From NCBI GenBank assembly GCA_034401135.1, contig JAWZSP010000004.1, forward strand, positions 3,410,001 to 3,474,000: a stretch of DNA of 64,000 nt, written 5' to 3'. A program made the position numbers and the translations under genes. The DNA is from Volutella citrinella (lineage: Eukaryota; Ascomycota; Sordariomycetes; Hypocreales; Nectriaceae). This document shows positions 34,401-46,329 of the stretch, piece by piece; within the stretch, counting starts at the first letter, position 1, and every line of letters starts with the position of its first letter. The notes under the pieces are model-generated. The model did not search any database, was not told where the DNA came from, and was given only the letters and a program-made list of their open reading frames with translations.

Positions 34401-37400
34401 GGCCAGCGCCGGACGGCGGCCCTGTCTGCGATTCGACTCCCTGTTCAGATGTCAACAGCCTCAAAATGCGTTGGTGAGTTTTAGTTGTCGATCGGTGCAG
34501 TTGACAATTGCAATATCACAAATCACAAGCAGGTGGCACATGAGAGCAAGTCCCCAAAGGGTCCCTGATCGACAATGGGGATGCGCGAGCTCTGGCGCTG
34601 GATGTAGCCACGAACCCCACCAAACCACTCAACTGACAATTTCACAAACATGACACCGGAAGCAAGCTATTTTGGGAACATTCCGGCAAGCAGGCCTCAC
34701 AGCCAGCTCTCTGTTTGAGAGAATCGGTTTTTATGCTCGATGCTCCGCCGACTGCTTCGGCCAGGCCAATGCCCGAACAGCCTCATTTCACGGCCCGTGG
34801 GGCGCGAGACGTCCAAAGACATTCGCCCACTCACTGGCATGGGCGAGCAGCCACCAGGCTTGACTGGGACAGCGGGCGAGACATGCTCCCATCTATAACT
34901 GACCGGGTTTGCGCGGGCAGGCACCAACTACCTGAGGGCACAGGGCAAGGCGAGCCCAACAACCCTTCAGCAGCGGATGGCGACTTGGAAACCACTCTGC
35001 ACAAAAGAGGCATATGGTTCGCTGACATCATCAAATGCAGTTGCCCATTCTGCTGCTGTTTGGCCAGGCTCTAATGCACAGTGCCGGGCTCTCTCCCCCA
35101 CGGACGCGACCATGCAACCCACCCCATGCCCGTCATACACAAGCCACCCACGACTGGTATTTGAAGGCGGGAGGCACTTTACCAAGGTCCTACCGTACGG
35201 GTGCAATATGACAGAATCGATCTCCTTCTTGGAGGGGCGTGTGTCAGCGGCCAAATCTGGATCAGTGGGCGGGTCGTTCCTTGGTCATCTTGGGGCCTGT
35301 CTCAAGTCAACGCCCTGTGACAAGCTCGCCCCATCCTCCATCAGACGGTAGCCGTCAAACCGTCACATCTTCCACTTGCCTAATTATTGCCTGCCTACTT
35401 TGCCTTGACATCTGCCTACCTAGTCACAGCCAAGAGGATGCCCGACAAGCGAATGCCCCAGCCGTCGGGTCGGCCATTGCACCCTCTGTCTTTATGAGGG
35501 CACTTGGTTCAGCGTCCATGCGTCTTTATCGAAGGTCAAGTCACCGTGGGTGGAGATGGGCTTTGTGAGGCGCCCTCCAATATGGGACCCACCTCGCCAC
35601 ATCCCACACTCCCACACTCCCCGTCTGTGGATGTACCCCATCAATGCTGCGGGAGCCGACTCCCAACCTCAGGAGTAGGGTGATAAGTTGATGGTCAGCC
35701 ATGACAGCTCTGAAGACCCCAGCTGTTGGGACCAATTGCGCCCGATAGCACCTTGTGAAAGGTTCACGACAATGGCTAGGTCTAGCCCACGACGTCCTTG
35801 GTTCATGTTGGATTGTCAGTTCTCTCCTCTGAATGGCCGGATTGGAAGAAGCAAATTAATAATAAACACGGCACTGCGTAGAGTAGCACTGTCGATGGCT
35901 TGCAGGAAATGCAGGTGCGAAATAAATTCGAGTTTTTCCAAGGTGTGTAGGATTGCATTGCCTCGACGCCTCCCCGAGAATACCTACTACATACCGGCAC
36001 GGCTGAAGTGAAACCTGGCGAGCTGCCTACGGATTCGACACATACGGACATGAAGGCGCCTACACGGCAGTAATACACCCAGAGCTGAAAATGGCGGGGA
36101 TGGGAACGTATCATGTGCTCGAAACCAGCACATGGGGTTTGCAGCTATGGCTCAACGAATTGCACTGTGGTCTTGGTGGTTGTCGCCACATCGTGCCAAA
36201 AGGACCAGGGCCGAGACAGGAACCGGGGGTCACCGGCTGGCGAGCGAAGGCCTCGATGGTGGCCCTGGTTCCTGAACGTTGTTAGGAAGCTTTTTGGGCC
36301 AAACGTTAACACTGTTGCCGCACACTCAGGTGAGGATAGCGCGGATTGGCGAGTGGGAACGAAACTACTGTACCATTACGGACCGGCCTACTACGTAGCA
36401 TGCAAGGAAAATCAATCACACACAGGGCCAAGTTCCAACCCAGTTCTCTGGGTGGTGGGGGATTCCGGAATCTGGGCCTATCCGAGGCCCGCCTCGACCT
36501 ATTATGGCCCTGATGCTTGGCCCGTGAGCTCGGATGCCAAGTTCTAACTCGGCAACAAGGCACCACCACTGCATTATTACGGGATGGCTGCTGGTGAGCC
36601 TCGACCGACCGCGCTGGGCAGGCGGGTAACAAGACAGAACGATTGATTCTCACAGTGCACTCCGGGTCGCTGCAAATGATGACACCTGCAGCTCGGCATC
36701 GGTCATTCGGGGCTTGCGTCTGGTGGCTGGTTCCTCCTGGAGTCCTGGCCATGGACAGGACTAAACATAGTAATCCGTTGATTAGTTAGCCCAGGCTTGC
36801 CTGCTCTTGGTAGCACAGCGGCAGGGACCCGCGACGGAAGGCAGCATGGGGCTTCGTTTCTCGGCGCGTCTCATAAAATCCTATGGATCTCATCTCAGCC
36901 CAAGCCGACCAGGGATGCGGCTCCCTTTCCTCAGAACGAGCCCCCAATTGTTGCTCGTGCCCTGCGCCTCAGTTCATCGCCAGAATGGTAATAAGCCCGT
37001 ACGCGACCGAGGTGCCTGGGACAAGGCGCAGGCCGAACAGAGCATCCGGTCGAGGGCGTACCGGCTGCATGCTTACTACTACTACCATCGCCGCCCTCCT
37101 CCGTTGACCGGATACGGCCGCTGCAAGTCATGCCAATCGGGGCATGGCGCTGCACGGCGTCAGGCGGGCGTCGCCCCGATGCTCGTGGCGTGCCGTGTCC
37201 ATGCATCGTCCTGCGCTGTTGGCGACGCACGTCCAATGGCTGCCAAACTTGGCATTCCCTTCCCTACCCGGCTCTGCAAGAACAAGCTCCGCAGGGCCCG
37301 AGCTGCATTCGCATCGACGGCCCTCAGGCTCCCGTCATCGCCCTCAGCAGGAATATCGCCACCGCGGGCTTTGAGCTGGCTCCAAGCGCCGCAAGGGTGC

Positions 37401-39641
37401 AATGGTCAAAAGGCAAAATGGAAATGGCTCGTTGGTTCGACAGACGAGTTCGTAGTTCCTGAGGCGGACAGTCGCCTGGCGTGTCCAGCGGAAGAGCAGT
37501 CGTTGGCCTGGCAGCCGAGGCAGGGTCCAGCCATCGCCCAGCGTGTGTGTTCGGCGTTCAGCATCCAGCGCCGGCCACCCAGTGCCCAACGTCGCACGAC
37601 GTCGGCCCTTGAGCGAGCGAGCATTGGCGACCTTCCCCTCGGTTCCAAGGCCCCAAGAAGGGATGGGCCGGGGCGGGAGGAGGGTCCAGACATCCTAGTC
37701 CCCCAGAACCAATTCGGACGGGTGAGGGGTGGGAGAGAGTCGACGAAGGAAAACCGAGAGGGGCCATCCTTGTCTAGCGGCAGGTCTATTGGGCCCGGTG
37801 GGCGGTGAAATTGAAGCCGTCGTCAACGGCCGTGCGAAGAGAGGACGACTCGCAGTCATAAATCAGACATCCGATGGCACCACCGACAGAGTCACGGCCG
37901 CGGGGCTTTTGGGCACGAGACCACAGTCTACCTACCTGTTGGCCTGCCTAGCCTGCAATTCAGTGGTGTCCGTCCATCCATCCAATCATCCATGGACGTC
38001 ACGTGCGGTGCTGTTTGCAAAGGATCGCTAGTCAAGACCGTCTCAAGAGTCAAGACGAGCAATGTTGTTTCGGCTACTCTTCCTGGGCTTCCGACGGCTG
38101 GCCACAGGAGTGCTGTGGACCTCCGACTACTAGTCGTAGCAATTCGGTCCTGTCAGGGTTGCAGTGCTCCCACCCACAGTTCGGTGCAACAGCGCCGCGG
38201 AACGATCCATCGACTGACGGGAGGAACTTGACACCCCACGTTCGGGGGGGCAAACTGCCCGGCAAACAGCGCTGAGGTGTAAATTTCTCTCATAGTGCAC
38301 ATGTCCCGTCCCGAGCGGGCTTCTCGCCGTCTGCCGCACCGTCTGGCTCCATCGATTGGGCACGTACGTAGTAATTACACCATCGCATATCCGGGCCTCT
38401 TCCTCGGCTAGCCTGCGTGTTATGAGAGTGTCCGCCTGTTGTGCTGCTTGCTCCCGTTGGACATGGCCTTTGCTCGAGGCATCGCCGTGCCACCTCCGGA
38501 CGCCGCTGGCCGCCATCTGCCAAACCCAACTCTTGCCGGCTTCCCGCTAGGTAATTATTTTATCAATTAGCTACTACTAAACACCCCCACGAGGACAACA
38601 ACGACAAGCCGTCCCAAGCAGACGCCCAAAAGCGGGGGATGTGCCAGCTCTGACGGCCTGGCCCTCAATTGATTAGTTCCAGCGCGACTGATTCGTGAAC
38701 CTTTGGGCAGGCCCAGCGGCGCCCGAGGCGAGCTAGGCGACGTTGAGTAAAGGGCTATCGTCGGCGCCGTCGTCCCCGAAGGAACCCGCCTCTTGCGTCG
38801 GCATCGTTGTCCGGGATTCGGTAAAGCGATTCGGGCGGCTTGCCAAGTGACTCCCGCGGATTGCCACCATACCCAGACGTCGCTGAGCGATGAATACTAG
38901 TAGGGAACTGTGTTGCCAAGTTCCAATGTGTCGTGCCGCCTGCCACTACTACTAACACGGTCGAAAGCCAAGGAGCTGGCTTGGCGCTGGGGAGTCGGAG
39001 TCGTGGGATATGACCCGGCAGGTTCCTCACCCGGGCTTGTCTCGCTGTGCAACAACAGCCGTAGCCGTACTGTAGGCGCTGTACAATGTAGAAGCCTTCC
39101 AGTCCGCCAATGGCCTTTTGGGTCGGCCAAGATGCCGCCACCGCCAGGAGGTTGGTCACCGTTGGGTGGTCTCGTAGATGAGCATGTCTCAAGCCCTGTT
39201 CAAAAGCATGTCTCAGGCACGGTCGGTCAGCACCAGCTGAATTCAAGGAACAGGTCACCGCTGCAGACTTGCAGTTGCTTGACCGAGTTTCCCTTTCGAC
39301 ATTGCAACGCATAATGCATGGCCCACACCGTGATAGTCGTTGGCTCTCTTCGAGTGACACAACCACGGCGCTTCGTAGTGATGCGGGGACATGCAATGCT
39401 GGCGCGGGTTCAAGACTACCATGTGAGCAGTTGATGATTGTGATTTGATGAAATCGGTGATTTTTGATTGTCAAGGTAGCATAGCTCAAACGAACTCAAA
39501 AGTCCCATAGTCCTTATACACACAGCCCACAAGGGCAGGGTCAGCATCCGCTGCGACGATCCTCGTCCCACCACGAGCGCCCAGATCCGCTCATAGTAAG
39601 CTCTTCAACAGGCCCGATCGTGCAAACATGTCCCCCCATGC
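31447..39641. other. 8.2-kb gene-free stretch
   Basis: The largest gap in the window, between the divergent ELL start and the 3' end of the LC8 gene. The first about 600 bp read as an ELL leader (pyrimidine-rich on the minus strand). About 32.1-32.66 kb is unusually rich in hairpins (listed separately). From about 33 to 39 kb there are many short frames but no recognisable protein, no intact transposon and no tRNA. The longest frames, at 36807-37808 and 38755-39489, lack ATG starts at their ends and look like GC-rich noise. Confidence 0.5.
32100..32660. other. Hairpin-rich patch with 16-bp perfect palindrome
   Basis: A perfect 16-bp palindrome, GTACCATGCATGGTAC, lies at 32126-32141. Further inverted repeats follow: CCACACC / GGTGTGG near 32185-32206, GGGCAG.TGCA / TGCACTGCCC at 32237-32265, and AGCAC / GTGCT near 32461-32483. 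The patch codes for nothing I recognise. It could be a structured RNA, a degenerate mobile-element end or chance. Confidence 0.35.
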
Positions 39642-40389
39642 CTATTGTGTCTTGAAGAGCAGGATGGCGCAGTGGCCAACGTAGAAGTAGATGAAGTGTT
39701 TCGTCTCTGTAAAGTCGGGGGTCACGAGATCCCATCGTCAGCATGGAAAGCACAGAAAACGACAATCAAGCGCCACGGTGGGCTGTATTGTTGTTGGGGA
39801 GGGAGCGGTGCCAGAGCTCACGTACCGTGGGTAACGAAGCTACCGAAATTCCGGCCCACGATGCAGTGCCAAGTAGGACCCTTTCGCTCATCAAACTGGT
39901 GCCGGCGCAAATGGTTAGCCAGGCATATATCATATCATCGTAAACAGGTCGACCAACCGTTCGCTTGATGTGCTGCGCAATGTCCTATCAACGTGTTAGC
40001 TCCGGTCAGGAATACTGCCAGTCGTTGCGCAAGCTCTGGGGTGTTTACCTTCTCAATGGTGAACTTGGACATGGCTTCCTGAGCTTCAGCCTTGTCAGCC
40101 TCGCGCCTACATTTATGTCTTCCACCATGTAGCAAGCCGTCGTTTCCACATACCAACTTCGATGCATTCCTGCTGCATATCTTCGGTCTGCGATCGTCCA
40201 GCCAAGCGCCGTTAGCCATCGGTTATCGTTGGGTATTCGTAGTGGGGGGTGCGCTCACCATGTCGGCGGACTTGATCTGAGCTGGTCTAGGTTAGCAGAG
40301 CTCTGTCGCGAGGCTACTTGTTGAAGGCTCGTACCTTCAAGCTTCTCCCGCGGGGGCGCGGGAGTATCGGCATTCTGCTTGTCGGCCAT
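39642..40389 (-). CDS. DYNLL: Dynein light chain LC8 (DYNLL)
   Basis: Seven exons: 40335-40389, 40259-40281, 40154-40187, 40049-40083, 39958-39984, 39826-39895 and 39642-39706, encoding 102 residues. The joined protein reads [18 protein letters not shown], then [39 protein letters not shown], a variable T-F-D-E-R-K segment, [18 protein letters not shown] and [18 protein letters not shown], ending Lys-Thr-Gln. This is the complete LC8 fold, including the strand ([11 protein letters not shown]) that binds client peptides. LC8 is a dimeric hub that promotes assembly of dynein intermediate chain, nuclear pore and other complexes. Exons of 23-35 nt make the gene invisible to long-ORF searches; all phases close. 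The Thr replacing the usual Glu before Phe-Asp stems from the exon 5/6 junction and should be verified. Confidence 0.95.
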
Positions 40390-42549
40390 GTTGGGTGCAA
40401 ATGCGTCGGGCTTCGGGGCGATAGAAAGTGTGTGCCTAGGAATGATGTTGGGTTAGAGTGACGATTTGCTGTTTGGGGTGTCATCGCGAACACCCCTCCC
40501 CCCTTTTCTACCCACTGGTAGTAGTCGTTCTTTGTCCGGGGAGACTTACGGGGTGTGGCGTGCGGCGCAGGAACAGGCGCGGTACACGTCGGCACAAAGT
40601 GTCTTTGTTCACTACCTTAGGCACAGGCTGAGTGGCCACTGAAGATGCCGTGTGGAGTTGATGCTCGGGTCGCGTGTGTTTGTGACAGTCGAGTCCTGGC
40701 GTCGAAGGACGTGTCCAATGACGACTGACGCGCCGCTGAAGTGGGCCCCACCTGCCCCTTACCCTACACCTTGATCAGATCATTGAAGCGCAGTGCCACA
40801 TATTCACCTCTTCACTTGCTGTGGATTTGGCACAAAAATAGTATTTCAGAGCTTTCTCGGACTATTCTCACTGATGCTGTTCGTTTCCAGATCACCAATA
40901 CCCCCACAGAAAAATGTGGTATGTACTTCGCATTGCCATGTGTGTAATATGCACCCCCCAACATGCCATGAGGAGATGGCGCATTTGCGCAAAAGATTCA
41001 TCGTAGGCCAAAGATCAATGAAGCGTACACGACGCCTGAGTCTCTAAAAAGTCCAGAAACCGGGGCCCTAAGCTACCCACAGTGTAAGATTATGTCGTTG
41101 GCTTCATCAACTTGAGTTCGGTAGTTAGTCACTGGGCACCCCATCATCAAGGATTGACTGTGCGATGAATGGCTCTCCCTTATTGGATGCTTGCCACCTC
41201 GACTTCTAGGATGACTATATGGCCGCCATAGGGTTATTTGTATATGTGAAATACTTGGAGTCTCGTGACTCCGACTTCAAGAGAGGAACGACCCTCGTCC
41301 CACCGCCAGCGCTGGAGACGAGCGTACGGGAAAGCCCCCCAACAATGTCATCCAAACAACCGAAAATCGAGTGAGAAATTCACTATTGAAGCGTCACAGT
41401 CTTGACTGCATGCTTCAAGCTCAGGCTGCTCCGGCAGACTTGGTACTCGTGTCTACATGTAGGAGAGTAGAAGCACCCGATTAGACGCTGAACCAACTTT
41501 GGATGATGAACCATGCGTCACAAGTTGCTCCATGTTTCATTTCTCCTCTGAAACCTGTAGTAACAATTGGGGAATAAGATTGTGACACCCCTGCGAGTTC
41601 CGTAGGTTAGCTTGGGTAGCTGGCGAAAATGTCATCGGAGTGTGCACATCTCAGCTCCGAAGTTTTCGGATGACATCATCTCTCAGTTTCGAGACACCCC
41701 GTGTCGAGTCACACGACTAAACGGGCCGCCTAGTTACGTACTACTGCGATACGTTAATTGCAACCTGTGTCAGCAAATGGAAGGAGACCAGACTGGCTTC
41801 CATGGTCGTTTGTCCAAAGTGAGTTTGGTTCCGTTGTTAGATATTGGGCTTGGTCTCCTAGCTACCTCGATAGGAGTGTGCATGATTACACAAGATATTC
41901 CAGTGAGCAAGACGAGAAAGACGGTAGGCTGAATAGTCCCGCCCCAGGCAACCCTGTATCAATTCATGCAATCTGATACACGATGGTTGACGTCCTACCT
42001 ATCCTCCACGTTGATTGGGGTGCTTTTGTAGAGTCCCCATCGGACATGAAGTCGAGAAAAAGGAACACAGTAATTATACCTCAAAGAGACACATCGAGAC
42101 ATTCAGATGAGGGATACTGCTGTCGTTGTCTACCTGTGAATATATTCCGATGTAGTTACAGGGAGTCACGTGATGACCACTCAATTTTCTAGCTCGTTAG
42201 GCGCAGTAGTTGTAGATGTGGAGAAGTGGGACTCACAACGTGAAGACTCGAGCGAGACTCTAAATGAAGAGGCATAAAATAACTTGAAAGGCCCCTCAAT
42301 CCGACAATTGCCGTGTTTCCCTTACACCTCTTGCTTTCACGCTGCATTTTCGTTTTATTTTGTTGCTGGTAGGGTGGAGTTCGACGATTGGCGCACGGAC
42401 CACAACTGCCCCACACTGGTTGATAAGAACGGAGCCAGAAACTTTTTTTTCTCTTCTCTGCTCTTGCTCGAAACCCATCGAGTCGACGATGTTTTTCCAC
42501 CCTCAACTACCGCGGTGAACAGTTCACCCAACTCGGAGCTGTCACTGCC
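40390..42549. promoter_or_regulatory. Divergent upstream region, LC8 / MRD1
   Basis: About 2.16 kb between two divergent genes. The part from about 40.8 to 42.3 kb seems richer in A/T than the rest of the window. The MRD1 leader (about 42300-42549) is T/C-rich. I see no gene and no clear TATA box. Confidence 0.5.
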
Positions 42550-45360
42550 ATGGACTCCTCCAGAATCTTTGTCAAGGGGCTACCCCCCAACCTCACCGAA
42601 GCGGATTTCCGGAAACACTTCTCTGCGCAGGGCCGCGAGGTCACGGATGTGAAGCTGATCCCCAAACGCCGTATCGGATATGTGGGCTACAAGACGTCGG
42701 AGGATGCCTCCAAGGCAGTCAAGTACTTTAACAAGTCTTACATCCGGATGTCAAAGATCGCGGTCGAGTCGGCGAGGCCTGTGAGTGTGCCCATGGATGT
42801 GTCAACTGATCCGTTGCTGATGGAATGCCAGATCTCAGACCCCGCCCTGACAAAGGCCCAAAGACCATCGCATTCCAGCCACATCCCGGCAGGCGCGATC
42901 ACAAAGGATACAGAGCAGTCGAGCCCAAGGAAACGCAAGCGAGATGAGCCTGACGCGTCGGATCCCAAGCTACGCGAGTTCCTCAAAGTCATGAAGACCG
43001 GTAGGGAAGGAGCCCTTGATGATGGCGCGGATTTCGAACTGGACGGTGGGGCGTCTGGTGTGCCCGCTGTCGTTGTACCTGAAGAGGAGAGCGACGACGA
43101 ATATGAGCAGATACCGGCTCGAAGGGAGAAACAGCCAAGGATCGATCCACCAGAGACGGCCCAGACTTCAAGAACTCCGCAGGCTCAGCCGATGGACGTG
43201 TCACACACGCCCTCAGACCCTCATGATGCTCCCGCCTCCACACAAGAACCCGAGTCAACAGAAACCGGCGAGGGAGACGTGAATCAGGCAGAAGCTGCGG
43301 CAACGGATGACGATTGGTTACGATCACGTACCAACCGACTGCTGGATCTCGTTGACGCTGACGATCTGGAACCTGCTTCAAGCCTACGTCAGCCTGACAA
43401 CGCACCCGAGCAACCAGAGAAGGGTGAGGTTGACGACACCCCCCACCCAGAGGTTGGAGCGGCCCATGACGCGTCGGCTGAGGAGGGCCGTCCAGCGGAA
43501 GTGGCGAGCGAAGAAGCAAAGGACGACACGCTGGACACCATTCGGCGGACGTCTCGGCTTTTCGTCCGAAACCTGCCGTACAGTGCCACCGAAGACGATC
43601 TGCGAAAGCAGTTCGAGCAGTATGGTGGTGTAGAAGAGGTACGTTTACCATGTCATGCCAAGCATGCTGGATCATATTTCATTTTTTTATTTACGATGGA
43701 CTTGCAACGTGATGAACCCCAGATAGGGACAGCTTATACTATCGTATATGATGAGAACCTGGGCGAATATTTTAGTAGATGCTTCGATTGTCTGAATTGT
43801 TGCTCCATATTCCTCTTATTTTCCGCGGAACAGTCTAGATTTGCAAATCGCTAATATTTGCAGGTTCATCTCCCAGCCAGTGCGGCAGGGGCAAGCAAAG
43901 GATTCGCCCTGATCCTCTTTGCAGACCCTGCGAACGCGGTTGAAGCATTCCAAGCAATGGACGGGGCGACGTTTCAGGGGCGCATCCTCCACATCATTCC
44001 AGCCAGCGCAAAGCGGGACGCCGGATTGGACGAGTTTGCGATATCAAAGCTCCCCCTGAAGAAGCAGAACATGATCCGCCGCAAGGCTGAGGCTGCGGCA
44101 AACACGTTCAACTGGAATGCTCTCTACATGAGCCAGGATGCTGTAAACACATCCGTTGCGGATAGGCTCGGTGTTTCGAAATCCGAGCTTCTCGACCCAA
44201 CGTCGGCCGACGCCGCGGTCAAGCAGGCCATTGCGGAAACAAGCGTCATCCAAGAGACAAAGTCATACTTTGTGGCCAACGGCGTCGATCTGGAGGCGTT
44301 CAAATCTACGAAGCGGGGTGACACGGCCATCTTGGTCAAAAACTTTCCGTACGGGACGTCGATCGATGAGCTCAGGAAACTTTTCGAGGAGTCTGGGGCT
44401 GTGCTGAGGGTGCTAATGCCCCCCAGCGGCACAATTGCCATTGTCCAATTCGCGCAACCCAACCACGCGAAGGCTGCTTTTGGCAAGCTGGCGTACCGCC
44501 GGATTAGAGATAGCGTCCTGTTTTTGGAAAAGGCACCTAAGGATATCTTCACAGGTGATCAAAGCGAGCAAGCCGTGCCACTAAAGGATCGGGCTACGAC
44601 GGTTCAAAAGCTAAGTGTCAACGACCTGCTGTCACGCGGCGATAAGCCGGAGGACGAGGTGGAAACCACATCACTCTTCGTCCGCAATTTAAACTTTACG
44701 ACGACGACGGCTAGGCTGGCAGAAACTTTTGAATCTCTTGACGGATTCGTCTCGGCTAGAGTCAAGACCAAGATGGATCCCAAGAAGCCTGGCCAAACAC
44801 TGAGCATGGGCTTCGGCTTTGTGGAGTTTAAGACCAAGGGCCAGGCTCAGGCGGCGCTCAAGGTGATGGATGGCCATGTTCTGGACGATCACACGCTTGC
44901 CGTCAAGGCGTCGCACAAGGGCCTGGATGCCGCCGAGGAGCGGCGACGAGAGGACAAGGCCAAGAAGGCATCGGGGCAGAGGACGAAAATCATCATCAAG
45001 AACCTGCCCTTCCAAGCCACCAAGAAGGACATCCGGACACTCTTCGGAACTTACGGACAGCTCAGATCGGTTCGCGTTCCTAAGAAGGCTGACTATACCG
45101 CAAGGGGATTTGCTTTCGCGGACTTTGTGACTCCCCGCGAAGCCGAGAACGCACTAAACGCTCTACGGGATACCCACTTGCTGGGGCGTAAGCTGGTCTT
45201 GGACTTTGCTGAGGCCGAGGCAGTCGACGCAGAGGAGGAGATTGCCAAGATGCAGAAGAAGGTCGGAGGGCAAGTCAACAAAGTGGCCCTTCAACAACTG
45301 ACTGGCCGAGGGAGGACCAAGGTCAATATTGGGAATACCGATGAAGATATGGAGGGTTGA
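42550..45360 (+). CDS. MRD1: MRD1, five-RRM protein of 18S pre-rRNA processing
   Basis: Main exons are 42550-43638 and 43864-45360. Within the first, 42781-42831 is an in-frame 51-nt intron (GTGAGT to CCAG) that I believe is removed, leaving 844 residues (861 if retained). Five RNA-recognition motifs are visible: RRM1 at residues about 4-78 (RIFVKGLPPNL, IGYVGYK), RRM2 spanning the second intron (LFVRNLPYSATEDDL, SKGFALILF), RRM3 (AILVKNFPYGTSIDEL), RRM4 (SLFVRNLNFTTTTARL, GFGFVEF) and RRM5 (KIIIKNLPFQATKKDI, RGFAFADF). A Ser/Glu/Asp-rich linker separates RRM1 from RRM2. In yeast Mrd1 binds 35S pre-rRNA near the U3-pairing region and organises the SSU processome. The second intron (43639-43863, 225 nt) is the longest in any central gene here and contains a candidate snoRNA. 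abaA begins 970 bp downstream. Confidence 0.95.
43704..43803 (+). ncRNA. Candidate box C/D snoRNA inside MRD1 intron 2
   Basis: Exact box C GTGATGA at 43709-43715 and exact box D CTGA at 43792-43795, with a terminal stem GCAAC (43704-43708) / GTTGC (43799-43803). Inside, a box C'-like ATGATGA lies at 43748-43754 and a D'-like CTTA at 43733-43736. The 12 nt directly before D' (AGATAGGGACAG, 43721-43732) are perfectly complementary to the conserved LSU rRNA stretch CTGTCCCTATCT as I recall it. Box order, spacing and intronic position fit a C/D methylation guide. A 3-nt bulge beside box D is a weakness. No target was assigned for the second guide region. Confidence 0.65.
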
Positions 45361-46329
45361 AGCGACAAAGGAATAAAATAAAGTTCTTCCTCCTCCAAGT
45401 TTGCCATACATACTATCGAGTGCCAGTGAACGAGGCTGTTGAGAATATCGCCTTCTCCCGCCAGTATCCCGCCTCCCTTGGCAAGGGCCAGAATGTTCTG
45501 AGAGAGAGAGAGAGGGAATATTGGGCCATGTCAACGAGTCGTGATGCGACAGCGAGGCGAAAGACGGGACCTGAAGAGGGTCGCCCAAGAATTCTACATC
45601 TATGACGGGAGTTTCAAGATCCTCTTTATGTCTGATCTTAATCTTGCACACATACCTGGAGCAGTCTACAGGATTCTGGCAGGGCTACCAAGGCTACGAC
45701 CAAGTTGATCGCCGCACGCCCCCCATCTGGGGAGGACCATGTCCATCCTGGCCCGCCCTCAGCCTCCCTTGCATTGGCAACGCCCTCGACACAAACCACT
45801 CTCTGCCATGTGCTAGCGGGCTTTTCGGATGGCAACAATTGGTCGCCACGCCCGTCGTAGACTCCCTCCCACTACGGACGATGGCTGCTCTGTCAAACAA
45901 AGCACGCCCCCCCCACCTCCAGCTTGGGCGACGCCCTGGCCACCCCCCTCCCACCTTGACTCCTTGTCTTGAGGGGGGATGGGGGGATCTTTGATATTTG
46001 GGTTGCGGAGGGGCAGCATCAGCCCTGGCGTCGGCGGACACGCTCCGTACACTATCTATGCTCTGGCGCGAGTCTTGGATTTATATGATGTTAAGCTCTC
46101 CTGGCAAGAGTCTCGTTCCAGTGGCCAGTGCTCCTTTTTCTTCAAGCATACATTTATCCCACCATTCCACGTCTTGAATTCCTTCCAGCATTTCTCATCC
46201 TCTTCGATTTGCTCTTCGCCTCCATTCGTAAGAGCAGCAGACGGTACCTGCAGCAGCTGGGCTTGAGTTTGTTCGTCTTGCGAGCACCTTGACTGGCATT
46301 CCTTGCCGCCGTTCCAAACCACCGCTGCC
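45361..46329 (+). promoter_or_regulatory. abaA promoter with AbaA- and BrlA-type sites
   Basis: A compact 969-bp region between MRD1 and abaA. The AbaA consensus CATTCY known from Aspergillus occurs as CATTCC at 46163-46168 and 46297-46302 and, on the minus strand, at 45490-45495. The BrlA consensus (as TCCCTTG on the plus strand) occurs at 45474-45480 and 45765-45771. A GA repeat lies at about 45501-45515. Such short motifs also arise by chance. Confidence 0.45.

Noticed and set aside
34420..34450. Another B-box-like word (GATTCGACTCC)
   Set aside because: Flanking bases do not pair to form a T-arm and no acceptor stem exists.
36807..37808. 333-codon open frame on the plus strand
   Set aside because: It begins with TTG, has no domain, is biased in Arg/Ser/Pro/Ala and lies in a region full of overlapping frames.
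38755..39489. 244-codon open frame on the minus strand
   Set aside because: It starts with TTG, ends in a poly-Arg run from GC-rich sequence and shows no family resemblance.
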